Assembly: GCF_000959365.1 (NCBI RefSeq)
Contig: NZ_CP009555.1
Coordinates: 186,001-250,000 of the forward strand
DNA length: 64,000 nt
DNA from: Burkholderia oklahomensis C6786
Lineage (GTDB): Bacteria; Pseudomonadota; Gammaproteobacteria; Burkholderiales; Burkholderiaceae
Direction of reading: 5' to 3'
A program made the position numbers and the translations under genes. Position 1 is the first letter of the stretch. Every line of letters begins with the position of its first letter. A model generated the notes under the pieces. The model saw nothing but the letters and a program-made list of their open reading frames with translations. It did no database searches and was not told where the DNA came from. Positions 23,544 through 32,731 of this stretch are shown in pieces.

Positions 23544-24371
23544 TCAGGCATCGCCGTTCGATCCGGATGCGTGCGCGTCGCGCCGTGCGAGTGCCATGTC
23601 GCCACCGGCCGGCGGCTCGGCGACCGCAAGCCGCCTGCGCGGTCGACGCCGAGGTTCTCGCCGCTCGCATATATATCGGAGCGCGACGATCCCGGCGAAT
23701 GCGACGAGCAGTCCGGACAGCACGTCGACCTGATCATGCCCGCCCTGCGTCGGCGTCGGCGCGACCATCCAGCCGTTGAACAACAGCGCGAGCGGCGCGA
23801 CGACGCTCACGCGCCGCAGTGCATACGCGAACGGCACGCCGAGTACCGTGTGGAACGACGGCATCGACACCGTGCCCTGCCGCGCCGCGGGGTCGAAGGC
23901 GTGCAGCGTTCCGTCCCGCAGCCGCACGAAATCGCTCACGCTCGACAATGCAGCCGGATCGGGCACCCGAAAATGCAGGAACGCGCTCGCCGCCGGAAAC
24001 GACGCGGAAATCAGGAGCACCAGCATGCCCGCCAGCATGAAGAGCGTGACGAACTCCGGCAGGGCTTCGTCGCGCCCCGTCAGGCCCGGCCCAATCGGGA
24101 TCCCGATCAATTGCCGCTTCGCGCTGTCGTACGCGAACGCGAACGCGAGCGCGCGCCAATCCGACTGCGCGTGCCGAACGTTTTCGCTATCATCGGGCGA
24201 ACGGCGCCGGCGAGCCCGCACCGGCAACCCGCGCCCGATCCGTAAGGTTCGAAAGAAGAAAGCCGATCGAAAGGACTGCGACCTCGACGCCGCGCACCTT
24301 TCCCGCCCGACTCCGACCAATCGGCCCGCGTTGGGCCGTCGACAACCCGCCGCCCATCCGGCGTGCGCCAT
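23544..24371 (-). CDS. PAP2-family phosphatase, probably 5'-truncated
   Basis: The C-terminal two thirds (from about residue 70) look like a membrane PAP2 (Aur1-type) lipid phosphatase: FVTLFMLAGMLVLLISASFP, MPSFHTVLGVPFAYAL with the catalytic PS-H site, and PTPTQGGHDQVDVLSG with the second histidine. The first about 70 residues are arginine-rich, lack membrane segments and overlap the divergent gene's start, so they are unlikely to be real. An intact relative would have several more N-terminal membrane helices. This may be a remnant, or may start at an internal GTG (24221) or TTG (24110). Confidence 0.55.
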   Translation of the reverse strand: MAHAGWAAGCRRPNAGRLVGVGRERCAASRSQSFRSAFFFRTLRIGRGLPVRARRRRSPDDSENVRHAQSDWRALAFAFAYDSAKRQLIGIPIGPGLTGRDEALPEFVTLFMLAGMLVLLISASFPAASAFLHFRVPDPAALSSVSDFVRLRDGTLHAFDPAARQGTVSMPSFHTVLGVPFAYALRRVSVVAPLALLFNGWMVAPTPTQGGHDQVDVLSGLLVAFAGIVALRYICERREPRRRPRRRLAVAEPPAGGDMALARRDAHASGSNGDA

Positions 24372-24374
24372 TGC

Positions 24375-24818
24375 ATGAACGATTCACTCCGCCTCATCAC
24401 CCGACTCCTGATCCCGATCGCGACGCTCGCAAGCGCATCGCCCGCGCACGCCGACGCGCAAGCGCTCGACGCCGCGCTCGACTGCTCGTCGACAGGCCAT
24501 GCGTTCGTCGCGCCGCTCGTCGCGAGCGACGCGATCCGCTCGCAGCCGATGCACGTCGAAGCGAACTCGATGAATGCGTTCCGCACGAACCGCTCGCTGA
24601 CCGCGTACGGTTTTTCGGTCTACGTCGTGCTCGGCTATCAGGCGAACGATCCGATCTTCACGCGCGGCGACGGCGAGCCGATCGGCGACTGGGCGTACGG
24701 CGTCGTCGTCCGGGGATCGAAGAGCGCGGTGGAAGCGAAGGTGCGCGAAGCGGGCAGCCACGCGGTCGTCAAGGATGCATTTCCGTTTCTGACGGCGATC
24801 GTCTGCACGTCGCCGTAA
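24375..24818 (+). CDS. Hypothetical secreted protein (147 aa)
   Basis: A 147-residue protein with a Sec-type signal (about residues 1-27, ending SPAHADA) and a mature domain with one pair of cysteines (CSSTG near the start and IVCTSP at the end) that could form a disulfide in the periplasm. No family recognised. It is divergent from the truncated PAP2 gene. Confidence 0.7.
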   Translation: MNDSLRLITRLLIPIATLASASPAHADAQALDAALDCSSTGHAFVAPLVASDAIRSQPMHVEANSMNAFRTNRSLTAYGFSVYVVLGYQANDPIFTRGDGEPIGDWAYGVVVRGSKSAVEAKVREAGSHAVVKDAFPFLTAIVCTSP

Positions 24819-25017
24819 GCGCGCCACTGACGCGCCGCGGTGAGCCGACGCAGCGGCGACGGCGCCCGCTCCAGCCAGGCCCGTGTGACTCGCGCACCGC
24901 GCGCGCACCGGCTCGCCCTCCGGAGCGCGACCTTCCGCTCCGATACCTCGAAACACCGGCCGCGCGACGGCTGACTGCGCGTCGCCCCTTCAAGCGCGGC
25001 GTACGGCCGCAGCCGAT

Positions 25018-26532
25018 TCACGCATCCGTATAGACGACGCGATACGGAATCCCGACCTTCTCCCACTCGGCCGCCTCCTGGCTGAGGCTGTAGTCGGTAA
25101 GCGGATTCTGCTGAACCCACGCGCTCGGCAGGTGCACTTCGTAGCCGCCTTTTTTCATCTGCGCGACGTCGATATCGGGCAGGCCGGCGTCGTTCCGGCG
25201 CCGGCACAGCAGCGCGGCGAGACGCAGGCAGAACAACAGCGGCCATTCGACGTCGCGCGACTGCGACAGCTTGCCGAGCTTGCCCACGTGGCCGAGCACG
25301 AGCGCCGCGAGGCGCGCCTGGTCGGTGCGCGAGAAGCCCGGCATGTCGGCGTTGCTCGCGATGTACGCCGAATGCTTGTGGTACGCGCTGTGCGAAATCG
25401 ACAGCCCGATCTCATGCAGCGCGGCCGCCCAGCCGAGGAAGGTGCGGCTTTCCTCGCGATCCTCGCCTTCGGGCTCGTCGAGCTGATCGTAGAAGCGCGC
25501 GGCGAGCGCGCCGATGCGCGCCGCCTGTGCGCGATCGACGCCGTAGCGCCGCATGAAGCCGTCGACCGTCACCGCGCGCATGTCCTCGTGCTGGGTCCGG
25601 CCGAGCAGGTCGTACAGCACGCCGAGGCGCAGCGCGCCGTCCGTCGTGTCGACGTAGTCGATGCCGAGCTCCTCGAACACCGCGAGCATGATCGACAGCC
25701 CGCCTGCCAGCACCGGCACGCGGTCGGGCTTCAGCGCGACGAGCTTCAGGCGGTTCACGTTCTCGGCCTTGATGATCGCGCGCTTCAGGCGCTCGAGGCC
25801 GCCGCGCGAGATGCCGTGCGACACGCCCGCGTCGTTGAATCCGTTCGCCTCGACGAGTTCCGCGAGCGCGCGCGCGGTGCCGGACGAGCCGATCGCCTGA
25901 TCCCATCCCGCCTTCTTGTAATCGCCGGAGATGATCTGGATCTCGCGCTTCGCCGCGAGCTCGGCCTGCCGCATCGTGTATTCGTCGACGTTGCCGGCGG
26001 GGAAAAACGCGCGGCTGTGGCTCACGCAGCCGATATAGAGGCTTTCCATCACGAGCGGCGTGTAATGCTGGCCGATGATGAACTCGGTCGAGCCGCCGCC
26101 GATGTCGACGACGAGCCGCTTGCCGGCGCTCGCCGGCACCGAGTGCGCGGCGCCCGCGTAGATGAGGCGCGCCTCCTCGCGGCCCGCGATCACTTCGATC
26201 GGGAAACCGAGCGCCGCCTCGGCCTCGGCGAGAAATTCGCCGGCATTCTTCGCGACACGCAGCGTGTTGGTCGCCACCGCGCGCACGTGATCGGGATGAA
26301 AATCGCGCAGCCGCTCGCCGAAGCGCTTGAGCGCCTCCCAGCCGCGCTCCTGCGACGCGCGGTCGAGCATCTTGTCGCGGGAGAGGCCGGCGGCGAGCCG
26401 CACGGGCTCGCGCAGCGCGTCGACGGGATAGATCTGGCTGCCGGCGGGCGTCTCCTCGACGCGCCCGACGATGAGCCGGAAGCTGTTCGAGCCGAGATCG
26501 ACGGCAGCCAGTAAATGCGGGGATGTAACCAT
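25018..26532 (-). CDS. ppx: Exopolyphosphatase (Ppx/GppA family)
   Basis: A 504-residue enzyme that releases phosphate from the ends of polyphosphate (or removes the 5' phosphate of pppGpp). The actin-like ATPase fold is shown by AAVDLGSNSFRLIVGRV at the N-terminus, VVDIGGGSTEFIIG near 145 and VPVLAGGLSIMLAVFEEL near 275; the C-terminal HD-type domain contains ALHEIGLSISHSAYHKHSAY. It is divergent from ppk, the polyphosphate-making enzyme, giving a compact polyphosphate locus. Confidence 0.95.
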   Translation of the reverse strand: MVTSPHLLAAVDLGSNSFRLIVGRVEETPAGSQIYPVDALREPVRLAAGLSRDKMLDRASQERGWEALKRFGERLRDFHPDHVRAVATNTLRVAKNAGEFLAEAEAALGFPIEVIAGREEARLIYAGAAHSVPASAGKRLVVDIGGGSTEFIIGQHYTPLVMESLYIGCVSHSRAFFPAGNVDEYTMRQAELAAKREIQIISGDYKKAGWDQAIGSSGTARALAELVEANGFNDAGVSHGISRGGLERLKRAIIKAENVNRLKLVALKPDRVPVLAGGLSIMLAVFEELGIDYVDTTDGALRLGVLYDLLGRTQHEDMRAVTVDGFMRRYGVDRAQAARIGALAARFYDQLDEPEGEDREESRTFLGWAAALHEIGLSISHSAYHKHSAYIASNADMPGFSRTDQARLAALVLGHVGKLGKLSQSRDVEWPLLFCLRLAALLCRRRNDAGLPDIDVAQMKKGGYEVHLPSAWVQQNPLTDYSLSQEAAEWEKVGIPYRVVYTDA

Positions 26533-26661
26533 CGAGGGGGCTCCGTTCTCGCCTGGGCGCGCAGGCGCGCCGCGCGTACCGAAAAGATCAAAGGCGCCAT
26601 TTTAAGCGCTGCGCGGCTTCCGGTGTCGGCGACGGCCGGGTGTCACACACTTTCATTGTAT

Positions 26662-26705
26662 CTAGAGGGCACTTTTATGAAATCCCCGATTTTCGAGCGT
26701 ATGAT
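26662..26705 (+). promoter_or_regulatory. Two-part promoter-like element CTAGAGGGCAC-N27-TATGAT
   Basis: Second copy of the element described at 16044-16087, here on the plus strand. CTAGAGGGCAC is at 26662-26672 and GCGTATGAT ends at 26705. It lies just upstream of the Pho box, 100 bases before the ppk start. Confidence 0.45.
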
Positions 26706-26723
26706 TTGGCGACCAACATCAAA

Positions 26724-26741
26724 CCGTCATCACCACGTCAT
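26724..26741 (+). promoter_or_regulatory. Pho box upstream of ppk
   Basis: Two 7-base half-sites, CCGTCAT and ACGTCAT, separated by four bases, match the CTGTCAT-N4-CTGTCAT layout bound by PhoB. The site is 63 bases before the ppk start and about 190 bases from the divergent ppx start, so PhoB could turn on either gene. Confidence 0.7.
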
Positions 26742-26804
26742 CGCACCGTGAGAATTTCCGAGCGACCTTTCGAGTCTGCGCCTGACTTTCCGTATTCTCT
26801 GCCG

Positions 26805-28868
26805 ATGTCCCTCCGCTACCCGCTTCTGAATCGTGAACTCGGCATCCTGGGCTTCAACGAGCGCGTGCTCGCCCAAGCCGCCGATCCGCACGTCCCTCCC
26901 CTCGAACGCCTGCGCTTCATCTGCATCACGAGCAGCAATCTCGACGAATTCTTCGAAGTCCGGATGGCCGGGCTCCAGGAGCAGATGCGGGACAACCCCG
27001 GGGCGCTCGCGCCGGACGGGATGTCGCTGCAGCACGTGTACGGCCTCGTCGTCGAGCGCGCGCAGCGGCTCGTGCACCGGCAGTACGCGATGCTGCACGA
27101 AACGATCCTGCCCGCGCTCGAACAGGAAGGCATCTATTTTCACGGCACCGAGACGTGGAGCGACGCGCAGATCGAATGGGCGCGCCGCTACTTCGTCGAC
27201 GAATTGCTGCCCGTCCTCACGCCGATCGGCCTCGACCCCGCGCACCCGTTCCCGCGCGTGCTCAACAAGAGCCTGAACTTCGTGATCGAGCTCGAAGGCC
27301 GCGACGCGTTCGGCCGCCAGGCGGTGATGGGCATCGTGCAGGCGCCGCGCGCGCTGCCGCGCCTCGTGCGGATGCCGCAGGAGCTGTCGGGCTTCCAGCA
27401 CGGCTTCGTGCTGCTGAGCTCGCTGATGCAGCGCTTCGTCGGCGAGCTGTTTCCGAAGCTCGTCGTCAAGAGCTGCAATCAGTTTCGGATCACGCGCAAC
27501 AGCGAGCTCTTCGTCGACGAAGACGAAATCACGAACCTGCGCGTCGCGCTGCAGGGCGAGCTGCCCGCGCGCCATCTCGGCAACGCGGTGCGCCTCGAGG
27601 TGTCGGCGGACACGCCGCCGCATCTCGTGCAGCGCCTGCTCGACGAAAGCGGCCTGACCGAGAAGGACTGCTATCGCGTCGACGGCCCCGTCAATCTCGT
27701 GCGGCTGATGCAACTGCCGGACCTCGTCGACCTGCCGGAGCTGAAGTTCACGCCGTTCGCGCCGTCGATTCCGTCCGCGATCGCGAACGCGCCGTCGATG
27801 TTCGACGCGATCGACCACGGCGACATCCTGCTGCACCACCCGTACGAGAGCTTCCAGCCGGTGCTCGAGCTGCTGCTGCAGGCGGCGCAGGATCCGAGCG
27901 TCGTCGCGATCAAGCAGACGATCTATCGGACGGGCACCGATTCGCCGCTGATGGACGCGCTGATGGAAGCCGCGCGCAACGGCAAGGAAGTGACGGTCGT
28001 CGTCGAGCTGCTCGCGCGCTTCGACGAAGAAACGAACATCAACTGGGCGTCGCAGCTCGAGGCGGTCGGCGCGCACGTCGTGTACGGCGTCGTCGGCCAC
28101 AAGTGCCACGCGAAGATGATGCTGATCGTGCGGCGCGTGACGCACAACGGCAAGTCGATGCTGCGCCGCTACGTGCATCTCGGCACCGGCAACTATCATC
28201 CGCGCACCGCGCGCCTCTATACCGACTTCGGCCTGATGACGGCCGAGCCGACGCTCTGCGAAGACGTGCACCACGTGTTCCAGCAGTTGACGGGGATCGG
28301 CGGCGAGCTGAAGCTGCACGAGATGTGGCAGTCGCCGTTCACGCTGCATCCTCAGCTCATCGAGCACATCCGCGCGGAAACCGAGAACGCGCGCGCCGGC
28401 AAGCGGGCGCGGATCGTCGCGAAGATGAACGCGCTCCTCGAGCCGACCGTGATCGCGGAGCTCTACGAAGCGTCGCAGGCGGGCGTGAAGGTCGATCTGA
28501 TCGTGCGCGGCGTGTGCGCGCTGCAGCCCGGCGTGCCGGGACTGTCGGACAACATCACGGTGCGCTCGATCATCGGGCGCTTTCTCGAGCATCACCGGAT
28601 CTACTACTTCCATGCCGACGGCGAGGAGCTCGTCTATCTGTCGAGCGCCGACTGGATGGACCGCAATCTGTTCCGCCGCGTCGAAGTCGCGTTCCCGATT
28701 CGCGACCGCAAGCTCAAGCGCCGCGTGATCGCCGAAGGGCTGTCGGTGTTCCTCGGCGACAATCAATCCGCGTGGCTCATGCAGAGCGACGGCCACTATC
28801 GCCGCCGCCGTGCGGGCAAGGCGCCGCGCAACGCGCAGCTCGGGCTCCTCGCGAAATTCTGCTCGTGA
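26805..28868 (+). CDS. ppk: Polyphosphate kinase 1
   Basis: A 687-residue Ppk1, which makes polyphosphate from ATP at the inner membrane. Marks are the N-terminal LLNRELGILGFNERVL and SNLDEFFEVRMAG, then KQTIYRTG and HAKMMLIVRR with the autophosphorylated histidine region, and GTGNYHPRTARLYTD further on. The start ATG at 26805 gives the family length; a GTG 57 bases upstream is possible. It is convergent with phoR and preceded by a Pho box, tying polyphosphate synthesis to phosphate starvation. Confidence 0.96.
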   Translation: MSLRYPLLNRELGILGFNERVLAQAADPHVPPLERLRFICITSSNLDEFFEVRMAGLQEQMRDNPGALAPDGMSLQHVYGLVVERAQRLVHRQYAMLHETILPALEQEGIYFHGTETWSDAQIEWARRYFVDELLPVLTPIGLDPAHPFPRVLNKSLNFVIELEGRDAFGRQAVMGIVQAPRALPRLVRMPQELSGFQHGFVLLSSLMQRFVGELFPKLVVKSCNQFRITRNSELFVDEDEITNLRVALQGELPARHLGNAVRLEVSADTPPHLVQRLLDESGLTEKDCYRVDGPVNLVRLMQLPDLVDLPELKFTPFAPSIPSAIANAPSMFDAIDHGDILLHHPYESFQPVLELLLQAAQDPSVVAIKQTIYRTGTDSPLMDALMEAARNGKEVTVVVELLARFDEETNINWASQLEAVGAHVVYGVVGHKCHAKMMLIVRRVTHNGKSMLRRYVHLGTGNYHPRTARLYTDFGLMTAEPTLCEDVHHVFQQLTGIGGELKLHEMWQSPFTLHPQLIEHIRAETENARAGKRARIVAKMNALLEPTVIAELYEASQAGVKVDLIVRGVCALQPGVPGLSDNITVRSIIGRFLEHHRIYYFHADGEELVYLSSADWMDRNLFRRVEVAFPIRDRKLKRRVIAEGLSVFLGDNQSAWLMQSDGHYRRRRAGKAPRNAQLGLLAKFCS

Positions 28869-29030
28869 CGGACGATGGCGCGCGCCGCTTAAACGGCGGC
28901 GCGCGGCCGGCGGCGGCCGCCCTTCGATCCGCGACGCCGGCTCGCCGCCGCCCCATTCTCGACTGAACCGGGAAGAAACGAAGCGACGCCCTCGGTCGCG
29001 GCGCACTCATCGAGCGCGCCGCGCCGTGCA

Positions 29031-30341
29031 TCACGCCGCGTGCCGCCGGCTGATCGTCCGGTGCGCGGGAAAGCGCGCGGCGAACATGCTGCCGCGCCCT
29101 TCCTCGCTCTGGACCGTCAGTTGCGCATCGTGCCGTTGCAGCACGTGCTTGACGATCGCGAGCCCGAGCCCCGTGCCGCCCGTGTCGCGCGAGCGGCTGC
29201 GGTCGACGCGGTAGAAGCGTTCGGTGAGCCTCGGCAGATCGGCGGCCGGAATCCCGAGCCCGCTGTCCGTGACCGAGAACACCGCCTGTGCGCCGTCGCG
29301 GCGCCATTCGACGCGAATCTTCCCGCCCTCCGGCGTATAGCGGATCGCATTCGTCACGAGATTGCCGAGCGCGCTGAAGATCTCGGTCTGCGCGCCCGTC
29401 ACCGCGAGCGTCTCGTCGATCTTGAACGTGATCTCGTGATGCCCGTTCGACAGCGTCTGCGCATCCTCCTTCAGATGTTCGAGCACCGTGCGCATGTCGA
29501 CCGCGCGATCGGCGGGCGGCTTGCTCTCGCCTTCGAGCTTCGCGAGCACGAGCAGGTCGGTGACGATCGAGCGCATCCGCAACGCCTGCTGCTCCATCAG
29601 CTCGAGATAGCGCGCGCGCTCGTCTTCGGATAGCGGCAGCTCGCGCATCGTCTCGAGAAAGCCCGACAGCACGGTGAGCGGCGTCTTCAGCTCGTGCGAC
29701 ACGTTGGCGACGAAGTCGCGCCGCATCGCGTCGGTGCGCTCGAGCTCCGTGATGTCCTGCGTGAGCAGCAGCTTGCGGTTCTCGCCGTACGGAAACACCT
29801 GCACGGCGAGCACGTTCTGCCGGTTGCCGCCCATGCCGCGCATCACGAGCGTCTCGTCGTAGTGCTGGCCGTTCAGGTAGCGGACGAAGTCCGGATGACG
29901 GACGAGATGCGTGACGTGCTGGCGCAGGTCGCGCTTCGCGTCGAGCCCGAAATGCACTTCGGCGATCTCGTTGCACCACTCGATCTGATCGCGGTCGTCG
30001 AGCATCGCGACGCCGTTCGGCGACGCCTGGATCGCCTGGATGAAGCGCGAATGCTGCTGCTCGACCTGGCGCACCTGCGCGTGCCACTGCTTCGCGAGCT
30101 TGTGCAGCCGGTAGTAGATCTCGCCCCAGATGCCGGGCGCGCTCGGCACCTCGCCGTAGACGGGCGCGTCGAGCAGGCGCCAGAGGCGCTGCGTGTGGAA
30201 GGTGCTGAAGAAGCCCTGCGCGACGAGCATCACGAGCGCGAACGCGAGACCCGGCACGGGGCCTGCGAACGCGCCGATCGCCACGCTGACGAGCGCGAGC
30301 AAAACGAGCGACACGATGAAGCGCGCCCAGATGATGTTCAT
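29031..30341 (-). CDS. phoR: Phosphate-regulon sensor histidine kinase PhoR
   Basis: A 436-residue membrane kinase. Two hydrophobic segments near residues 7-45 anchor it, a PAS domain (about 98-200) follows, then the dimerisation domain with the phosphorylated His216 in VANVSHELKTPLTVL. The ATPase domain has NLVTNAIRYTPEGG (N box), VTDSGLGIPAAD (G1) and GGTGLGLAIVKHV (G2). It responds to phosphate through PstSCAB/PhoU and phosphorylates PhoB. It is the last gene of the pst-pho cluster, 69 bases after phoB. Confidence 0.97.
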   Translation of the reverse strand: MNIIWARFIVSLVLLALVSVAIGAFAGPVPGLAFALVMLVAQGFFSTFHTQRLWRLLDAPVYGEVPSAPGIWGEIYYRLHKLAKQWHAQVRQVEQQHSRFIQAIQASPNGVAMLDDRDQIEWCNEIAEVHFGLDAKRDLRQHVTHLVRHPDFVRYLNGQHYDETLVMRGMGGNRQNVLAVQVFPYGENRKLLLTQDITELERTDAMRRDFVANVSHELKTPLTVLSGFLETMRELPLSEDERARYLELMEQQALRMRSIVTDLLVLAKLEGESKPPADRAVDMRTVLEHLKEDAQTLSNGHHEITFKIDETLAVTGAQTEIFSALGNLVTNAIRYTPEGGKIRVEWRRDGAQAVFSVTDSGLGIPAADLPRLTERFYRVDRSRSRDTGGTGLGLAIVKHVLQRHDAQLTVQSEEGRGSMFAARFPAHRTISRRHAA

Positions 30342-30410
30342 GATTCGGCGCCCGACGAAAGATGAAAACGATGAGTCCGGCGCGGCGCGCACCCCTCGCG
30401 CCGCGAGCCG

Positions 30411-31112
30411 TCAAGCGTGCTTCGCGAGGCGATAGCCGCTGCCGCGAACGGTTTCGATCATAGCATCGCAGCCGGCGGGCTTGAGCGCGGCGCGCAGCCG
30501 CTTGATATGCACGTCGACCGTGCGCTCCTCGACGAACACGTGGTCGCCCCACACCTGGTCGAGCAGCTGCGTGCGGCTGTGGACGCGCTCCGGATGGGTC
30601 ATGAAGAAATGCAGCAGGCGGAACTCCGTCGGGCCGAGATCGAGCTTGATCTCGCTGCCTTCCGCGTGCGCCGCGACGCGATGCGTCGCCGGGTCGAGCC
30701 GAAGCCCGTTGATCGACACGACGTCCTCGGTGAGCTGCGGCGCGCGACGGCGCAGCACCGCCTTGATCCGCGCCATCAGCTCCTTCGGAGAGAACGGCTT
30801 CGTCACGTAGTCGTCCGCGCCGATCTCGAGGCCGAGCACCTTGTCCTGCTCGTCGCCGCGCGCGGTCAGCATGATGATCGGGATGTGCTTCGTCCGCTCG
30901 TTGTTGCGCAGATCGCGCGCGAACGCGATGCCGGACTTGCCCGGCAGCATCCAGTCGAGCAGCACGAGATCGGGCAGCACGTCGCTGATCAGGCTCTGCG
31001 CCTGTTCCGCGTTGTAAGCGCGAATCGGGCAATGTCCCGCATGCTGGAGGTTCACCGAAATCAATTCGGAAATCGCGGGCTCATCTTCGATGACGAGAAT
31101 GTTGCTGGGCAT
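30411..31112 (-). CDS. phoB: Phosphate-regulon response regulator PhoB
   Basis: A 233-residue OmpR-type regulator. The receiver domain has the acidic pocket IEDEP, the phospho-acceptor Asp53 (VLLDWMLPG) and the conserved Lys in YVTKPFSPKEL. The C-terminal winged helix (about 130-230) includes VEERTVDVHIKRLR and the IETVRGSGYRL wing. It binds the Pho boxes seen before pstS and ppk. The ATG at 31112 has GAGG five bases before it; a GTG two codons upstream is possible. Confidence 0.97.
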   Translation of the reverse strand: MPSNILVIEDEPAISELISVNLQHAGHCPIRAYNAEQAQSLISDVLPDLVLLDWMLPGKSGIAFARDLRNNERTKHIPIIMLTARGDEQDKVLGLEIGADDYVTKPFSPKELMARIKAVLRRRAPQLTEDVVSINGLRLDPATHRVAAHAEGSEIKLDLGPTEFRLLHFFMTHPERVHSRTQLLDQVWGDHVFVEERTVDVHIKRLRAALKPAGCDAMIETVRGSGYRLAKHA

Positions 31113-31142
31113 CGGCACCTCGGTCCGTCCTTGACGTCAGAG

Positions 31143-31847
31143 TTAACTATTGGCTTCGCGATCGAGCGTGTCGCGCGGCTGGTGCCGCACGTCGGTGCCC
31201 TTCACGATGTAGATGATGAATTCGGCGATGTTCTTCGCGTGGTCGCCGATCCGCTCGATCGCCTTCGCGATGAACAGATAATCGAGGCCGACCGAGATCG
31301 TCCGCGGATCTTCCTGCATGTACGACACGAGCTTGCGCACGAACGCGCGGAATTCCTGGTCGATCTCCTTGTCGTCCTTGACGATCTGCGCGGCCGACAC
31401 CGTGTCGAGACGCGCGAACGCGTCGAGCGCGCGGCGCAGGATCGTCACGGCCATCTCGCCCGACACCTTGATCTCGGCGATGTTCACGGCGCGCGCGGCG
31501 GGCTCGTCGACGAGACGGCGCACGCGCTTCGCGATCTTCTCGGCCTCGTCGCCCGCGCGCTCGAGGTTCGTGATCGTCTTCGAGATCGACATCAGCAGGC
31601 GCAGGTCGCGCGCGGCCGGCTGCCGGCGCGCGATGATGTTGCCGCACTCTTCGTCGATCTCGACTTCCATGTGATTGAGGCGATCTTCCGCTTCGATCAC
31701 GCGCTCGGCCGCTTCGCGGTCGAATTCGTTGAGCGCGTGCATCGCCTCGGTGATCTGCGCCTCGACGAGGCCGCCCATTTCGAGCACCTTCGACGACACC
31801 GCGTTGAGATCGGCGTCGAACTGGCTCGACAGATGTTTATCCGACAT
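31143..31847 (-). CDS. phoU: Phosphate signalling complex protein PhoU
   Basis: A 234-residue all-helical protein made of two three-helix repeats, each with the E/DxxxD metal-binding pattern (for example VIEAEDRLNHMEVEIDEECG and the related FIAKAIERIGDHAKNIAEF). PhoU links the Pst transporter to PhoR, holding PhoR in the off state when phosphate is plentiful. It lies 20 bases after pstB and 30 before phoB. Confidence 0.97.
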   Translation of the reverse strand: MSDKHLSSQFDADLNAVSSKVLEMGGLVEAQITEAMHALNEFDREAAERVIEAEDRLNHMEVEIDEECGNIIARRQPAARDLRLLMSISKTITNLERAGDEAEKIAKRVRRLVDEPAARAVNIAEIKVSGEMAVTILRRALDAFARLDTVSAAQIVKDDKEIDQEFRAFVRKLVSYMQEDPRTISVGLDYLFIAKAIERIGDHAKNIAEFIIYIVKGTDVRHQPRDTLDREANS

Positions 31848-31867
31848 TGTTGCTCTCCGTCATCCCG

Positions 31868-32716
31868 TTAGCCGAAGCGGCCCGTGATGTAGTCTTCCGT
31901 TTCCTTGCGCGTCGGCTTGATGAAGATCTTTTCCGTTTCACCGAACTCGATCAGCTCACCGAGATACATGTACGCGGTGTAGTCCGAGCAGCGCGCCGCC
32001 TGCTGCATGTTGTGCGTGACGATCACGACCGTGTAGTCGCTCTTGAGCTCCGCGATCAGTTCCTCGATGCGGCCCGTCGAGATCGGATCGAGCGCCGAGC
32101 ACGGCTCGTCGAGGAGCAGCACTTCGGGCCGGATCGCGATCCCGCGCGCGATGCAAAGCCGCTGCTGCTGGCCGCCCGACAGGCCGTAGCCGCTCTGGCT
32201 CAGCTTGTCCTTCACCTCGTTCCAGAGCGCCGCCTTCGTGAGCGCCCATTCGACGCGGTCGTCCATCTCCGAGCGCGTGAGCCGCTCGAACATCTTCACG
32301 CCGAACGCGATGTTGTCGTAGATCGACATCGGGAACGGCGTCGGCTTCTGGAACACCATGCCGATCCGCGCGCGCAGCAGCGAGATGTCGAGCTTCGACT
32401 GAAGCAGGTTCTCGCCGTCCATCAGGATCTCGCCTTCGGCGCGCTGCTCCGGATAGAGCGCGTACATCTTGTTGAACGTGCGCAGCAGCGTCGACTTGCC
32501 GCAGCCCGACGGGCCGATGAACGCCGTCACCTTGCCCTCGGGAATGCGCAGGTTGATGTTCTTCAGCGCGTGGAACTTGCTGTAGAAGAAGTTCAGGTCC
32601 TTGACTTCGATCTTCGGGTTCAGCGGCGCGAGCGGACGCTGCCCCGTCGCCGTGCCGATGCCGGCCGGCGCCGCGGCGCGATGAGAAGGATCGAGGTGGC
32701 TTTCTGCCATGTTCAT
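31868..32716 (-). CDS. pstB: Phosphate ABC transporter ATP-binding protein
   Basis: A 282-residue ABC ATPase that powers phosphate import. Walker A is GPSGCGKST (68-76), the signature is [16 protein letters not shown], Walker B is [13 protein letters not shown], and the switch His is in [16 protein letters not shown]. The first about 34 residues form an extra, unstructured N-terminal tail. GGAG lies seven bases before the ATG at 32716. It follows pstA by 15 bases. Confidence 0.97.
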   Translation of the reverse strand: MNMAESHLDPSHRAAAPAGIGTATGQRPLAPLNPKIEVKDLNFFYSKFHALKNINLRIPEGKVTAFIGPSGCGKSTLLRTFNKMYALYPEQRAEGEILMDGENLLQSKLDISLLRARIGMVFQKPTPFPMSIYDNIAFGVKMFERLTRSEMDDRVEWALTKAALWNEVKDKLSQSGYGLSGGQQQRLCIARGIAIRPEVLLLDEPCSALDPISTGRIEELIAELKSDYTVVIVTHNMQQAARCSDYTAYMYLGELIEFGETEKIFIKPTRKETEDYITGRFG

Positions 32717-32731
32717 CGGATTGCTCCGCCG

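Noticed and set aside
28777..31032. A 751-codon frame opposite or across phoR and phoB
   Set aside because: It is a frame shadow of phoB/phoR, arginine-rich and without any domain, while the other frame holds full histidine kinase and regulator motifs.
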